Of a DNA stretch of 64,000 nucleotides, positions 25,237 to 34,709 are shown one piece after another. Source of the DNA: Caldimonas manganoxidans ATCC BAA-369. Lineage in GTDB: Bacteria; Pseudomonadota; Gammaproteobacteria; Burkholderiales; Burkholderiaceae_C. The notes below the pieces were generated by a model. The model worked only from the letters and a program-made list of their open reading frames with translations, did not search any database and had not been told where the DNA came from. The stretch covers positions 1-64,000 of the forward strand of contig NZ_KB905933.1 of NCBI RefSeq assembly GCF_000381125.1, written 5' to 3'. Numbering within the stretch: position 1 is the stretch's first letter; each line of letters starts with the position of its first letter. Position numbers and translations under genes: made by a program.

Positions 25237-25890
25237 ATGGAGACTGCCTACGCCTTGGCCGCCATCGTCGCGGGCTATTTGCTCGGCTCGCTGTCATTTG
25301 CCGTGATCATCAGCCGGCTCATGGGTTTGCACGACCCGCGCACCTATGGCTCGGGCAATCCCGGGGCCACCAATGTGCTGCGTTCGGGCAACAAAGTCGC
25401 GGCCATTCTGACCTTGGTGTTCGATGCCCTCAAAGGCTATGTGCCCGTGGTGCTGGTGCTGGTGTTCGGGCCTGAGCACGGCCTGGGCGAAGGCAGCGCG
25501 GCGCTGGCCGGCGTGGGCGCTTTCGTGGGCCATCTTTGGCCGCTGTTTTTCCGCTTTCAGGGCGGCAAGGGGGTGGCCACTGCGGCCGGGGTGTTGCTGG
25601 GCATCAATCCTTGGCTGGGACTGGCCACCTTGCTGACCTGGCTCATCATCGCGGTCTTTTTCCGCTACGCCTCGCTGGCGTCGATCACTGCTGCGGTGTT
25701 TGCGCCGTTCTATCAGATGCTCATCTGGGGCACCGGGCCCGTGGCCGACGCCATCCTGCTGATGAGCCTGTTGCTGGTGTGGCGGCATGGTGCGAACATT
25801 CAGAAATTGATCGCCGGCACCGAGAGCCGCATCGGCCAGAAGGCGGCGCCGCCCTCGGCGTCGCAGCGCTCGTCGCGTCCACGTCGCTGA
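25237..25890 (+). CDS. plsY: Glycerol-3-phosphate acyltransferase PlsY
   Basis: A 217-residue membrane enzyme that transfers acyl groups from acyl-phosphate to glycerol-3-phosphate, the first step of phospholipid synthesis. Motif 1 [11 protein letters not shown], motif 2 [13 protein letters not shown](S)GNK, motif 3 [18 protein letters not shown] are all present. The C-terminus has a basic tail (SRPRR). ATG 25237 follows an AT-rich stretch (25201-25230), probably its promoter. Confidence 0.95.
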   Translation: METAYALAAIVAGYLLGSLSFAVIISRLMGLHDPRTYGSGNPGATNVLRSGNKVAAILTLVFDALKGYVPVVLVLVFGPEHGLGEGSAALAGVGAFVGHLWPLFFRFQGGKGVATAAGVLLGINPWLGLATLLTWLIIAVFFRYASLASITAAVFAPFYQMLIWGTGPVADAILLMSLLLVWRHGANIQKLIAGTESRIGQKAAPPSASQRSSRPRR

Positions 25891-25900
25891 AGGATCCTTC

Positions 25901-26251
25901 ATGGTGCAACGTTTTCACCCCGGAGCGCGTCTGTCGGAGATGGCGGTCCACCAGGGCACGGTTTACCTGGCCGGGCAGGTGCCCGAGGACGGCACGCAGG
26001 ACATCCGTGGCCAGACGGCCCAGGTGCTGGCGGCGATCGACCGGCTGTTGGCCCAGGCTGGCAGCGGCAAGGATCGCATCTTGATGGCGCAGATCTTCTT
26101 GGCCGATCTGGCCGATTTCGAGGGCATGAACGAGGTGTGGGATGCCTGGATCGGCGAGGTGCCGGGCCAGGCGCCGCCGCGCGCCACGGTGCAGGCCAAG
26201 CTGGCGCGGCCCGAATGGCGCATCGAAGTGGTGATCACGGCCGCGGTCTGA
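25901..26251 (+). CDS. RidA-family protein
   Basis: A 116-residue RidA/YjgF/Rid protein: LSEMAVHQGTVYLAGQVPED, TAQVLAAIDRLLAQAGSGKDR and I-L-M-A-Q-I-F-L-A-D-L. The arginine at R-A-T-V-Q-A sits at the place used by true RidA for binding the imine, so deaminase-type activity on reactive enamines is possible. It is 10 bases after plsY and 26 before the interrupted kinase, so probably one operon. Confidence 0.9.
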   Translation: MVQRFHPGARLSEMAVHQGTVYLAGQVPEDGTQDIRGQTAQVLAAIDRLLAQAGSGKDRILMAQIFLADLADFEGMNEVWDAWIGEVPGQAPPRATVQAKLARPEWRIEVVITAAV

Positions 26252-26277
26252 CCGGGCCGCTTCAGCCCTGAGCGCCC

Positions 26278-28248
26278 ATGGAATCGCCGCGGGAATCCGC
26301 GCCGCCGGCTGCCGACGCGAGCCTTGAGCGCGCGCCGGAGCTGCTGCGCCATGTGTTCGAGACCAGCCCCGACTGCATCACCCTGACCGAGCGGGCTTCC
26401 GGCCGCTATGTGATGGTCAATGCCGGGTTCACACGCATCACTGGCTACAGTCCCGAAGAGGTGATCGGCAAGACCTCGTTGGAGCTGGGCATTTGGGTGT
26501 ACGCCAGCGATCGGCAGCGACTCGTCGAGGCCATTGCCCGAGAGCGCGCGGTGCGCGACCTGCCGGTCCATTTCCGCATCAAGAACGGCCAAGTGCTCAA
26601 AATGCTGGTCTCGGGCTCGTGTTTCGATTGGCACGGCAAGTCTTACCTGGTGCTCAACGTGCGCGACGTGTCCGAGATCGAGCGTGTGCGCCTGCAGCAA
26701 GAGGCGATCTTGCAGAACGCCTCGATCGGCATCGCCTTCACGCGCGACCGCATCTTCGTGCATGCCAATCCGCGCATGGAGGAGATCTTCGGCTGGCCGC
26801 CGGGCACGCTGATCGGCCAGCCCGGCTCGGTGGTGTGGTGCAGCGAGGAGGACTATCAGCGCATCGGCCTGCAGGCCGGCCCGGTGCTGTCGCGCGGCGA
26901 ACCTTTCGAGACCGAGACCATGATGGCGCGGCGCGACGGCCGCCCGCTGTGGTGCAAGCTGCGTGGGCGGGCGGTCGATCGGGTGTCGCCGGCCACCGGG
27001 GGCACCATCTGGATTATCGAAGACATCACCGAGCGCAAGCGTTTCGAGCAGGAGTTGTCGGCGGCTCGCGATGCGGCCGAGGCGGCCAGCCGCGCCAAGA
27101 GTGCGTTCCTGGCCAACACCAGCCATGAACTGCGCACGCCGCTGCATGGTCTGCTGGGTTTGGCCCGCTTGGCGCTGCGGCAGGACATCGACGAGCGCCG
27201 CCGCCTCGAGTACCTGCACCGCATCCTGGAAAGCGCGCAGCTGTTGCGCGACATCATCAGTGACATCCTGGACCTGTCCAAGATCGAAGCAGGCCAGCTG
27301 GCGATCGAGTCGGCCCCGTTCGATCTGCACGAACTCTTGCACAGCGTGGCGCGCTCGCATGCCGAAGTCGCCCAGGCCAAGGGCTTGGCGCTGCGCGTGG
27401 AGCTGGCCGAGGACCTGCCGTCCTGGGTGCGAGGCGACGCCTTGCGGCTTCGGCAGATCGTGGGCAATTACTTGTCCAATGCCTTGAAGTTCACCGAGCA
27501 TGGCCAGGTGGTGCTGCGGGCCGAGCGGGGCAGCAGCCCGCGCGTGCGTCTGAGCGTGAGCGACACCGGGCCGGGCATTCCGTTGGAGCAGCAAGCGCGC
27601 TTGTTCCGTCCCTTCAGCTAGGCCGACACGTCGGCCACACGCCGGCATGGTGGCACCGGGCTGGGGCTGTCGATCTGCCGTGAACTGGCGCAGCTGATGG
27701 GTGGACAGGTCGGCCTGGACAGCGAGCCAGGCCGCGGCAGCACGTTCTGGGTCGAGCTGCCGTTGCCGTGGGCCGATGAACAGGGCTGCGCCCAAGTGCC
27801 GATGGATGAGTCCATCGACCTGCGGGGCGTGCGGGTGCTGTTGGTCGAGGACAACCCGGTCAACCTGCTCATCGGCGTGGCCATGCTCGAACAATGGGGC
27901 CTGGACGTGACCCATTGCAGTGACGGACGCGCGGCCATCGACGCTGTGCGGGCGGCCGCTGAGGACCAGCGTCCCTATGCCCTGGTGCTGATGGATTTGC
28001 AAATGCCGGTGATGGGCGGCGCGCAGGCCGCGCAGGAACTGCGCCGCGAATTCGGCCCTCAGGAGCTGCCCATCATCGCGCTGACGGCCGCCGCCCTGGT
28101 GTCCGAGCGCGAGGCGGCGCTGGAGGCCGGGATGAACGACTTTCTCACCAAGCCGCTGGACGCCTCGGTGCTGCACCGCATGCTGTGCCGCTGGGTGGCT
28201 GTCCGCACCCGGGGCGCAGGCGCCAGCGAGCGCGATGCCCCGATCTGA
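26278..28248 (+). pseudogene. PAS-PAS hybrid histidine kinase interrupted by an in-frame TAG
   Basis: A single frame of 657 codons encodes two PAS domains (about 20-140 and 145-255), the H-box FLANTSHELRTPLHGLLG, N-box VGNYLSNALKFTE, G1 VSDTGPGIPLEQQ, G2 [19 protein letters not shown] and a complete receiver domain ([29 protein letters not shown]). A TAG at 27619-27621 splits it within the conserved [15 protein letters not shown] segment, exactly where CAG (Gln) is expected. The upstream product (447 residues) lacks G2 and receiver. The rest could only be translated by readthrough or restart (ATG 27697). No other damage is visible, so the event is recent or a sequencing error. Confidence 0.85.
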
Positions 28249-28251
28249 CCC

Positions 28252-28884
28252 TCACTGCGGCGCCAGCCCGAGCGACCGCGGATCACCCCGTCCTTGGCGC
28301 ACCAGCACCGGTTCGTCGCCGCTGAGGTCGATCACCGTCGTGGCTTGGCCTGGGCAGGCCCCCGCGTCGACCACGGCCTGAATTTGTTTTTGCAGTCGCT
28401 GCCGGATCTCCTGCGGGTCGTTCATGGGTTCACTCTCGCCGGGGGCGATCAGTGTGGTGCCCAACAGAGGCTGGCCGAACACCTCCAGCAGCGCTTGCGT
28501 GACCCGGTGGTCGGGCACGCGCAGGCCGATGGTGCGCCGCGAGGGGTGCGATACCCGTCGCGGCACCTCCTTGGTGGCTTCCAGAATGAAGGTGTAGGGG
28601 CCCGGCGTGGCCAGCTTCAGCAGGCGATACTGCCGGTTGTCGACGCGGGCATGGCTGGCCAACTCCGACAGATCACGGCACAGCAGCGTCAGATGATGCT
28701 TGTCGTCCACCCCGCGGAGGCGGCGCAGCGCCTCGGCGGCGGCCTTGTCGTCCAAATGGCAGACCAGGGCGTAGCTCGAATCGGTGGGGATGGCCACGAT
28801 GCCACCGCGGTGCAGGATCTGCGCGGCCTGCTTCAGCAGCCGCGGCTGCGGGTCGTCGGGGTGGACTTCGAAGTACTGGGCCAT
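28252..28884 (-). CDS. YciO-type Sua5/YrdC/YwlC protein
   Basis: A 210-residue member of the threonylcarbamoyl-AMP synthase superfamily. It shows GGIVAIPTDSSYALVCHLDD, the DDKHHLTLLCRDLSEL core, G-P-Y-T-F-I-L-E-A-T-K-E-V-P-R-R and TIGLRVPDH. The spelling follows YciO rather than TsaC (P-T-D-S-S-Y instead of P-T-E-T/A-V-Y-G), so a role in tRNA t6A is not certain. It converges on the interrupted kinase with 3 bases between the stops. Confidence 0.88.
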   Translation of the reverse strand: MAQYFEVHPDDPQPRLLKQAAQILHRGGIVAIPTDSSYALVCHLDDKAAAEALRRLRGVDDKHHLTLLCRDLSELASHARVDNRQYRLLKLATPGPYTFILEATKEVPRRVSHPSRRTIGLRVPDHRVTQALLEVFGQPLLGTTLIAPGESEPMNDPQEIRQRLQKQIQAVVDAGACPGQATTVIDLSGDEPVLVRQGRGDPRSLGLAPQ

Positions 28885-28929
28885 GCGGGGAATTGTCGCT
28901 GCTGTGTCCAGCGGCTGTGGCTTGACGCC

Positions 28930-29892
28930 TCAGAATCCCACCCCGGGGATCGCCTCGCGAGCACGCTGCAGCGCTGCGCGCGCCCGCGCATGACCGAGCG
29001 CGATCATGCGTTCGGCGCAATGGAAGTCGAGCAAGCCGCAGGCATTGGCGGGGATCTCCACCAGGATGTCTGGCCGGTAGGCCGCGATCTGATAGCGGGT
29101 GATGCGGTCTTGCATGGCTTCCAGCGAGCGGCTGATGATGTCGAACGCATCGTCGGAGGGCTCGTCACTGCCACGGGCCAGGCCCAGACTGTCACGGGTG
29201 CGCTCGATCCAGCGCTGCAAGGCCGTGCGTGGCGTCTGCGTGTGGGCGCCGTTGGCCTGCGGGTCGTTGCGCGCGCGCGGCAGGGGCGGCCCATTGAGCG
29301 AGACGGCGACGATGCGTTCGGTGCCATGCCGCAGGCTGGGGGCGATGGGCAGTGGGCTGAGCAGTCCGCCGTCGACCAGGGTCACGCCGCGACGCTCCAG
29401 GGGCGTGAACAGGCCAGGCACCGCGATCGAGGCGCGAATGGCCTCGAACAAGGAGCCTTCGTTCAACCAGACCTCGCGCCGACGCCGAATGTCCGATGCC
29501 ACGGCCGTGAAGGGCAGCGGCAAGGTCTCGATGCGGGCATCGCCCACCAGTTCGGCCAGCTTCTTCATCAGGCGCTCGCCCTCGATCAGCCCACGCCGGG
29601 TGAAGGAAAAATCCATCAAGGCCCACACGTCGGAGCGCGACAGCCCACAGACCCAGTCGGTGTAGGCATCGAGCTTGCCGGCGGCGTACAGCCCGCCGAT
29701 CAGCGCGCCGATGGAGCTGCCGGTGATGGAGTGGATGCGGTAGCCGCCGTCGTCGAGCAACGCACGGATCACGCCGATGTGCGCCAGGCCGCGCGCCCCG
29801 CCGCTGCCCAGCACCAATGCGACCGGAATGGACGGATCGACCGTCACGGCCGTCGAGACATCCGGCCTCTGGGTTTGTCGTGACGCAGACAT
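28930..29892 (-). CDS. Patatin-like phospholipase
   Basis: A 320-residue patatin. The oxyanion loop GSGGARGLAHIGVIRAL, the nucleophile elbow ITGSSIGALIGGLYAAG (G-x-S-x-G, Ser) and the catalytic LVDGGLLSPLP (D-G-G) are all present and in usual order. It has no signal peptide, so it probably acts on membrane lipids from the cytoplasm. ATG 29892 is the first start that fits the domain. It is 45 bases from the YciO-type gene start on the same strand. Confidence 0.9.
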   Translation of the reverse strand: MSASRQTQRPDVSTAVTVDPSIPVALVLGSGGARGLAHIGVIRALLDDGGYRIHSITGSSIGALIGGLYAAGKLDAYTDWVCGLSRSDVWALMDFSFTRRGLIEGERLMKKLAELVGDARIETLPLPFTAVASDIRRRREVWLNEGSLFEAIRASIAVPGLFTPLERRGVTLVDGGLLSPLPIAPSLRHGTERIVAVSLNGPPLPRARNDPQANGAHTQTPRTALQRWIERTRDSLGLARGSDEPSDDAFDIISRSLEAMQDRITRYQIAAYRPDILVEIPANACGLLDFHCAERMIALGHARARAALQRAREAIPGVGF

Positions 29893-29996
29893 GGGCACAG
29901 TATCGCCCAAGCACCCCGGCGGTGGGCTGGTCGCATGTCGGGGGAGTGCGGCCAGCACCCGAACGCTGCGGCCAGGCCGGCCGGTGTGCGCGACCC

Positions 29997-30509
29997 TCAA
30001 TGCTTGTGGTGCCCCCCGCCGTGGGTGTCACGCTTGTCGGCTGCGGCATGCATCGCTTGCACCAGCACCTCCACGGTGACCGAGCCCGCCTTCTCGAAGG
30101 TGAGGACCAGCGGGAATTTGTCGCCGGCTTGTAGCGGGGCCTTCAGGCCCATCAGCATGATGTGCAAGCCGCCGGGTTGCAGCTTGACGGTTTGTCCGGC
30201 CGGGATGTCGATGGAGCCGACCTCGCGCATGCGCATGACATCGCCTTCTTGGTGCATGGAATGCAGTTCGGCGCGGGAGGCCCGGTCGGCCGGCGCTTGC
30301 ACGCGCAGCAGCCGGTCGTCGCTGCGGCCGCGGTTGTCGATCGTCAGGAACGCGCCGCCGGCGCGTTGGCCGGGCACCGTGGCACGGGCCCAGGGATGGT
30401 CGATGTGCAGATCGCCGACGGTGTAGTCGTGCGCCAGGGCCGGTGCGGTCAGGGCGGCCAGCCATGCCGTCACGAGCAGGGCGCGGCGGATCGAAGACAT
30501 GGGTGTCAT
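29997..30509 (-). CDS. Periplasmic copper chaperone PCu(A)C
   Basis: A 170-residue exported protein with a signal peptide ending at APALAHD. The copper site is intact: HSMHQEGDVMRMREV followed by GGLHIMLMGL, matching the family motif H-(x)-M-x(10)-M-x(21)-H-x-M. A histidine-rich tail (DTHGGGHHKH) adds possible metal ligands. These proteins bring Cu(I) to cytochrome oxidase assembly. It is the last gene of a four-gene unit with the PepSY protein, TonB receptor and DUF2946 protein. ATG 30509 follows AAAGGAGCTCT. Confidence 0.92.
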   Translation of the reverse strand: MTPMSSIRRALLVTAWLAALTAPALAHDYTVGDLHIDHPWARATVPGQRAGGAFLTIDNRGRSDDRLLRVQAPADRASRAELHSMHQEGDVMRMREVGSIDIPAGQTVKLQPGGLHIMLMGLKAPLQAGDKFPLVLTFEKAGSVTVEVLVQAMHAAADKRDTHGGGHHKH

Positions 30510-30545
30510 GAGAGCTCCTTTGAACAAAAGGTCGAAACAGGCGGG

Positions 30546-31877
30546 TCAGGCCGTCATGGGAGACCGGCGTCGCCGCAAAAGCGCCAGCCCAACTTCACAG
30601 GCGGCGTAAATCGACAAACTCCAAGCAAACACGGGCTGGGCCCAGGCCAGGCCCCCCAACAGCGCCCACACGCCCCAAGGCACGGCGCGCCAACCCTCTG
30701 CGACCCGCGGCGGGGCGGCCATCCATCGGCCCGGCGGGCGGCGCAACCAGGCCATGCGCAGGCCCGAGACGACCGCTGCGATGCAAGCCAAGGCCACCAG
30801 CACCAGCACGAGCTGATTCCACAGCCCAAACTCACCGCGGTGAAACGGAATGCCCACCGCGGTGGCACGGGCCAACAGGGGCATCTCGTCCCAGCCAGCG
30901 GCGAACAAGACTTCGCCACGATACGCATCCAAGGCCAGCACGAAGCGGCGCGTGGGCTGGCTGCGATCGAAATTCTCGATGCGCCACACCCCCTGTGGAC
31001 CGTGGGGAGGCGTGATCATCATCGCGATGTCGGGGGCCTGCGCGCGCGCGGCCTCGTAGGCGGCTTGCCAGCTCAGCATGCCCCGGCCATCGGCCGGCAA
31101 GGCGCTGCCGAGGTCGGCCGGCGGACGCGGCGCGGCTTGTCCCAACGCATGCTGAGCGGCCCGGAAGCGCTGGCCCGTGTGGGCCGACCAGGTCAGGCCG
31201 GTCAACACGATCACCCCCAGGACCACACTCATCCCCAGCCCCACACGGGTGTGCCATCGGCGCCAGCGCAGCCGCGGCGCGGGGCTGAGGGAGGCAGGCT
31301 GCGCCACGGCCGGCGGCCGGCGGCGGGGCCACCACATCGCCAAGCCCGTGATCAGCAGCAGCAACAGCCAACTGGCGGCCAACTCGATGATCCAGCGCCA
31401 GCCTTCGCCTTGCAGCAGCGAGGCATGCAGCTTGCGCGCCCAGTTGCGGTAGCGTTGCAGTTCATCGAGCGCGCCCACCACCTCGGCGGTGTGGGGGTTC
31501 ACATAGACGATGCGCCCCGACGGCAAGCCATCGGTGGCCGGTGGGGCGGCCGGATCGGCGCCGAAGTGCACCTGTGTGGTCTGGCCGGGCCGGTGGGCCG
31601 GAACGACGAAGCGCAAAGGTCTGTTGGCTTCCACGGCCCGTGCCGCGGCCACCTGATCATCCAGCCGGCGCACCGTGTCGGCCGGCGGCACCCGGTCCAC
31701 CGAGGCATGCCGCCAGGCCTCCATCTGCGGTGTGATCACATACGAGAGCCCGGTCAGCGCGGCCAACACGACCAAGGGCGCCATGACCAGACCGGCCCAG
31801 AAATGCAGCCGCCAAAACATCCGCTCCAGCGCCGTGCGCGCCTGCGGGCCCGTGGCCCATGACGAAAGAGGCTTCAT
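30546..31877 (-). CDS. PepSY-associated transmembrane protein
   Basis: A 443-residue inner membrane protein of the PepSY-TM family (PiuB-like). It starts with R-L-H-F-W-A-G-L-V-M-A-P-L-V-V-L-A-A-L-T-G-L, has two periplasmic PepSY-like regions, and repeats a helix containing R-W-H-T-R-V-G-L-G-M-S-V with paired histidines that could hold haem. Family members often serve as reductases for metal uptake through TonB receptors. It lies 12 bases after the TonB receptor stop and 36 before the PCuAC gene. Confidence 0.88.
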   Translation of the reverse strand: MKPLSSWATGPQARTALERMFWRLHFWAGLVMAPLVVLAALTGLSYVITPQMEAWRHASVDRVPPADTVRRLDDQVAAARAVEANRPLRFVVPAHRPGQTTQVHFGADPAAPPATDGLPSGRIVYVNPHTAEVVGALDELQRYRNWARKLHASLLQGEGWRWIIELAASWLLLLLITGLAMWWPRRRPPAVAQPASLSPAPRLRWRRWHTRVGLGMSVVLGVIVLTGLTWSAHTGQRFRAAQHALGQAAPRPPADLGSALPADGRGMLSWQAAYEAARAQAPDIAMMITPPHGPQGVWRIENFDRSQPTRRFVLALDAYRGEVLFAAGWDEMPLLARATAVGIPFHRGEFGLWNQLVLVLVALACIAAVVSGLRMAWLRRPPGRWMAAPPRVAEGWRAVPWGVWALLGGLAWAQPVFAWSLSIYAACEVGLALLRRRRSPMTA

Positions 31878-31889
31878 CGAGGTCTCCGG

Positions 31890-34166
31890 TCAATGCGACC
31901 AACGCAGCTCGGTGTGCAGCGTGCGCCCTGGGTAGGGATGGAACTGCCAGGCGCGCTGATCGGTCAGGTTGTCGATGCCAAGGGCCCATTCGAGCTTGGG
32001 CTGCAGTTTCACACTGGCGCGCCAGTCCAGTTGCCGGACCCGCGAGACGCCGCCGTACACATCGGGGTTGACATCGAGGTTGTAGACATCGTTGTACGCT
32101 CGGCCGCTGTAGCGCAGACCCAGGCTGGTGCGCCAGCGGTCGTTGGGGCGCCAGCTGACCAAAACCGCCCCGCGCGACTTGGGCACGCGCAGCCAGTACT
32201 TGCCCACACTGGCCGGGTCGCGCGTATTGGCCGTGATGATGCTGCGCGTGAAGGCCAGATGAGCTTCGAGGTCCAGCCCCCGCAGCCCCACGTCCTGCTG
32301 CGCCCACTCCAATTCAATGCCGCGCGTGCGCACCCGATCCACGTTGGACACGCGAGTCACGCTGGGCGTGACCGTGGCATCGGTTTGACGCAGGATGGCG
32401 TCTTTCACCCAGTCCTGGAACACCGACACCCGCAGCCTGTGCGCCGCGCCGCTGTGTTGTGCCGACAGCTCCAAGGCGTTGGAGCGCTCGGGTTGAAGAT
32501 CAGGGTCGCTCACGATGACGCTGCTGCCGGTGGCCGTGCCGTTGTACAGCTCCTCCACGTTCGGAAAACGCACCCCCCGGCCTGCGCTGAACTTCAGCAG
32601 CCAATCGGATGTGGCCCACCAGGCCAGCGAGGCCTTGGGCGAGCGGCCGCTCAGACTGCGCGGCTCGTAGACGGTGAGCACGCCATTGGAGGCCAGCTGT
32701 TCACCCTCGTCCGCACGGAAGTGCTCCAGTCGCAGCCCCAGCGTCAGCTGCAGATCCTCGCGCAGCGTCCATACGTCTTGGGCATACACGGCCGTGATGT
32801 CGGTGCGGCCCCGGTAGTACTGTGTCAAGGTGCCGGTGCCTTGCCGCCAATCGCCGAGAGAGTCCACCGTTTGATCCAGGCGATAGCCGTTGCGATGCAA
32901 GCCCAAGGTCAGGGCGTGCCGGCCGTTGCCAAAGTCGCCTGCCACCGGCGTGTACGACGCCTGCGCTTCCACGGTGTACCAGCCTGTGCCCGCGCGGCGC
33001 GTGAGCGAGCCGGGCCCGCCCAGTGCTGCCACCGGGTCGGGCTGCGTGGCCTGGCGCGCATCGTCCCGCGCGATGTGGTAGCGCGAAGCCACGAGCGAAC
33101 CTTTCCAACCCGTGCCGTGCTCGGTCTTGAGCGTAAAGCCAGCCTGCCAATGGGCTTCGTCACGCTGCGAAGGCGCAAACGCCGTGGCCGGCAGGGTGAA
33201 CTGGTACGTTCCGTCGCTGACGGGGCCCGACCACACCGCATTGCCGTTGGCATCGCGCAAGAAGGTGTGGTTGCGCGTGCTCGAGTCGTTCACCCAGTGC
33301 GCGATGAAGCCGCTGGCCTGCAGCGTCGGCGTCAGCGCTTGACCGAGCTGCAACTTGATCGTGTGCTGCTCGGTGCGGTCGATGGCGCCGCTGCTGGCGC
33401 CGAACACGGCCCGGGGGCGTCCCAGCGGGTCGGTGTCATACCGAATGCCGGTGACGGGCGTGCCCGACGTCCCCGGCGTGAACGTGGTGCTGGTGTAGTA
33501 CTGCATCGGCTGCGAGGTGCTGTCCTGGTGGTTCAGGTGCAGCGCGTACCAGCGTCCGTCGTCCAGCCGCGCAGCGATGCGTGCGCTGAGCTGATGACCA
33601 TCGTCATGGTCACCGTGACCATAGGCCGAGAACCACTGACGGTGTCCACCCAGCCGGGCTGAGGCTTCGAGGCGCTGAGGCGCTCGTTCGTGCACCACCA
33701 CCGTGGTGCCGATGGAGTTGCCCGGGTACAGCGCGGAGTACGGCCCGTAAAGCACATCCACACGCTCGATGGACTCCGGCGTGAGCATGTTCCAGCGCGG
33801 CGCATCGAAACGCCCGAGGAAATTCGACAGCAAGTAGCCATCCACATACACCAGCGCGCGTGAAGGTTGCAAGGGGCCGAAGTTGCGTCCGCCTATCAGC
33901 GCGTTGCGGTCGCCGATATAGCGTTTGCGGAGGGTGGTTGACGGGACGTAGCGCAGCGCGTCCTCGGGATTGACCAGGTTCTGGTCGCGCAGCTGCTCGG
34001 CCGTCTTGGTGGCTGTGGAGGCCGGCAACGTGGGGTCCAGCTCGATGCGCTGTCCGGTGACCCGCACCGGATCGAGCGATGCGTCAGTGGCCACCCCTTG
34101 CGCCAAGACGAGCGAGGCGGGCGCCGCAGCAAGCAGCGCCACGGCAGGCAAGGCAAAAGCTTTCAC
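31890..34166 (-). CDS. TonB-dependent receptor, probably copper
   Basis: A 758-residue outer membrane receptor from GTG 34166, which is preceded by AGGAAT. The signal peptide ends at LVLAQG. The plug has DPVRVTGQRIELDPTLPAS, NPEDALRYVPSTTLRKRYIG, IGGRNFGPLQPSRALVYVDG and VDVLYGPYSALYPGNSIGTT. The barrel closes with NLTDQRAW and the terminal LHTELRWSH. Nothing in the sequence itself fixes the ligand. Its place between a DUF2946 protein, a PepSY protein and a PCuAC chaperone suggests copper or a copper complex. Confidence 0.85.
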   Translation of the reverse strand: MKAFALPAVALLAAAPASLVLAQGVATDASLDPVRVTGQRIELDPTLPASTATKTAEQLRDQNLVNPEDALRYVPSTTLRKRYIGDRNALIGGRNFGPLQPSRALVYVDGYLLSNFLGRFDAPRWNMLTPESIERVDVLYGPYSALYPGNSIGTTVVVHERAPQRLEASARLGGHRQWFSAYGHGDHDDGHQLSARIAARLDDGRWYALHLNHQDSTSQPMQYYTSTTFTPGTSGTPVTGIRYDTDPLGRPRAVFGASSGAIDRTEQHTIKLQLGQALTPTLQASGFIAHWVNDSSTRNHTFLRDANGNAVWSGPVSDGTYQFTLPATAFAPSQRDEAHWQAGFTLKTEHGTGWKGSLVASRYHIARDDARQATQPDPVAALGGPGSLTRRAGTGWYTVEAQASYTPVAGDFGNGRHALTLGLHRNGYRLDQTVDSLGDWRQGTGTLTQYYRGRTDITAVYAQDVWTLREDLQLTLGLRLEHFRADEGEQLASNGVLTVYEPRSLSGRSPKASLAWWATSDWLLKFSAGRGVRFPNVEELYNGTATGSSVIVSDPDLQPERSNALELSAQHSGAAHRLRVSVFQDWVKDAILRQTDATVTPSVTRVSNVDRVRTRGIELEWAQQDVGLRGLDLEAHLAFTRSIITANTRDPASVGKYWLRVPKSRGAVLVSWRPNDRWRTSLGLRYSGRAYNDVYNLDVNPDVYGGVSRVRQLDWRASVKLQPKLEWALGIDNLTDQRAWQFHPYPGRTLHTELRWSH

Positions 34167-34240
34167 GAAGATTCCTGAACGAAATGACCAGGCAGGGGTG
34201 TGCCGCTTGAGATGGCGGCAGCCACGGGGGCAAAGTCGTT

Positions 34241-34648
34241 TCAGCTCAGGACGGGAGGGGCGTGATGCAGCCGCACGGCCCATTGGGCCGCTGCATCCAA
34301 GACAGGACGTGGCGGCGCGGTGGCCGGCGGAGGCAGTCCTTCGGTGTAGAACCGGCTTGGCAGGGTCCAGACCAGGCCCGGCGCGGCATGAGCGACCAAG
34401 CTGGCCAGCACGCAATGCTCCCCGGAGGCGGCCACGGCGTCGGCGTGAGAATCTTCCGGGTCGGCGGAGTCGTCCAGCACCTGCCCGCGGTCATCCAGCA
34501 CCACGGTCTTCACCCCGTAGACCGTGCAGACCTCCACCAGCGTCTTGCCCTGGGCCTGCGCAGCGCCTACGGCCAACCATGGCAAAGCCGCCTTGAGCAC
34601 CAGCATCAAGGCCAGCCAGCACAGACTCAGTGGGCGGGGGGGCGACAT
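34241..34648 (-). CDS. DUF2946-like exported protein
   Basis: A 135-residue protein with an N-terminal hydrophobic segment ending near GAAQAQG. It carries VEVCTVYGVKTVVLDDRG and SGEHCVLASLV, which fit the DUF2946 layout C-T-x-x-G … H-C-x-x-C except that the last cysteine is an alanine. The family is frequently linked to copper and PCuAC genes. It heads the leftward operon, 74 bases before the TonB receptor. Its role is not known. Confidence 0.75.
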   Translation of the reverse strand: MSPPRPLSLCWLALMLVLKAALPWLAVGAAQAQGKTLVEVCTVYGVKTVVLDDRGQVLDDSADPEDSHADAVAASGEHCVLASLVAHAAPGLVWTLPSRFYTEGLPPPATAPPRPVLDAAAQWAVRLHHAPPVLS

Positions 34649-34709
34649 CGGCCGCGATTATGCCTCAGCCAGCGGCCTGGGCTCCGGGTTCGTCCAGCAC
34701 TCGAGTGCG

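Noticed and set aside
25963-28176. A 737-codon ORF opposite the interrupted kinase
   Set aside because: Shadow frame of RidA and kinase coding sequence; it also runs across the TAG break without meaning.
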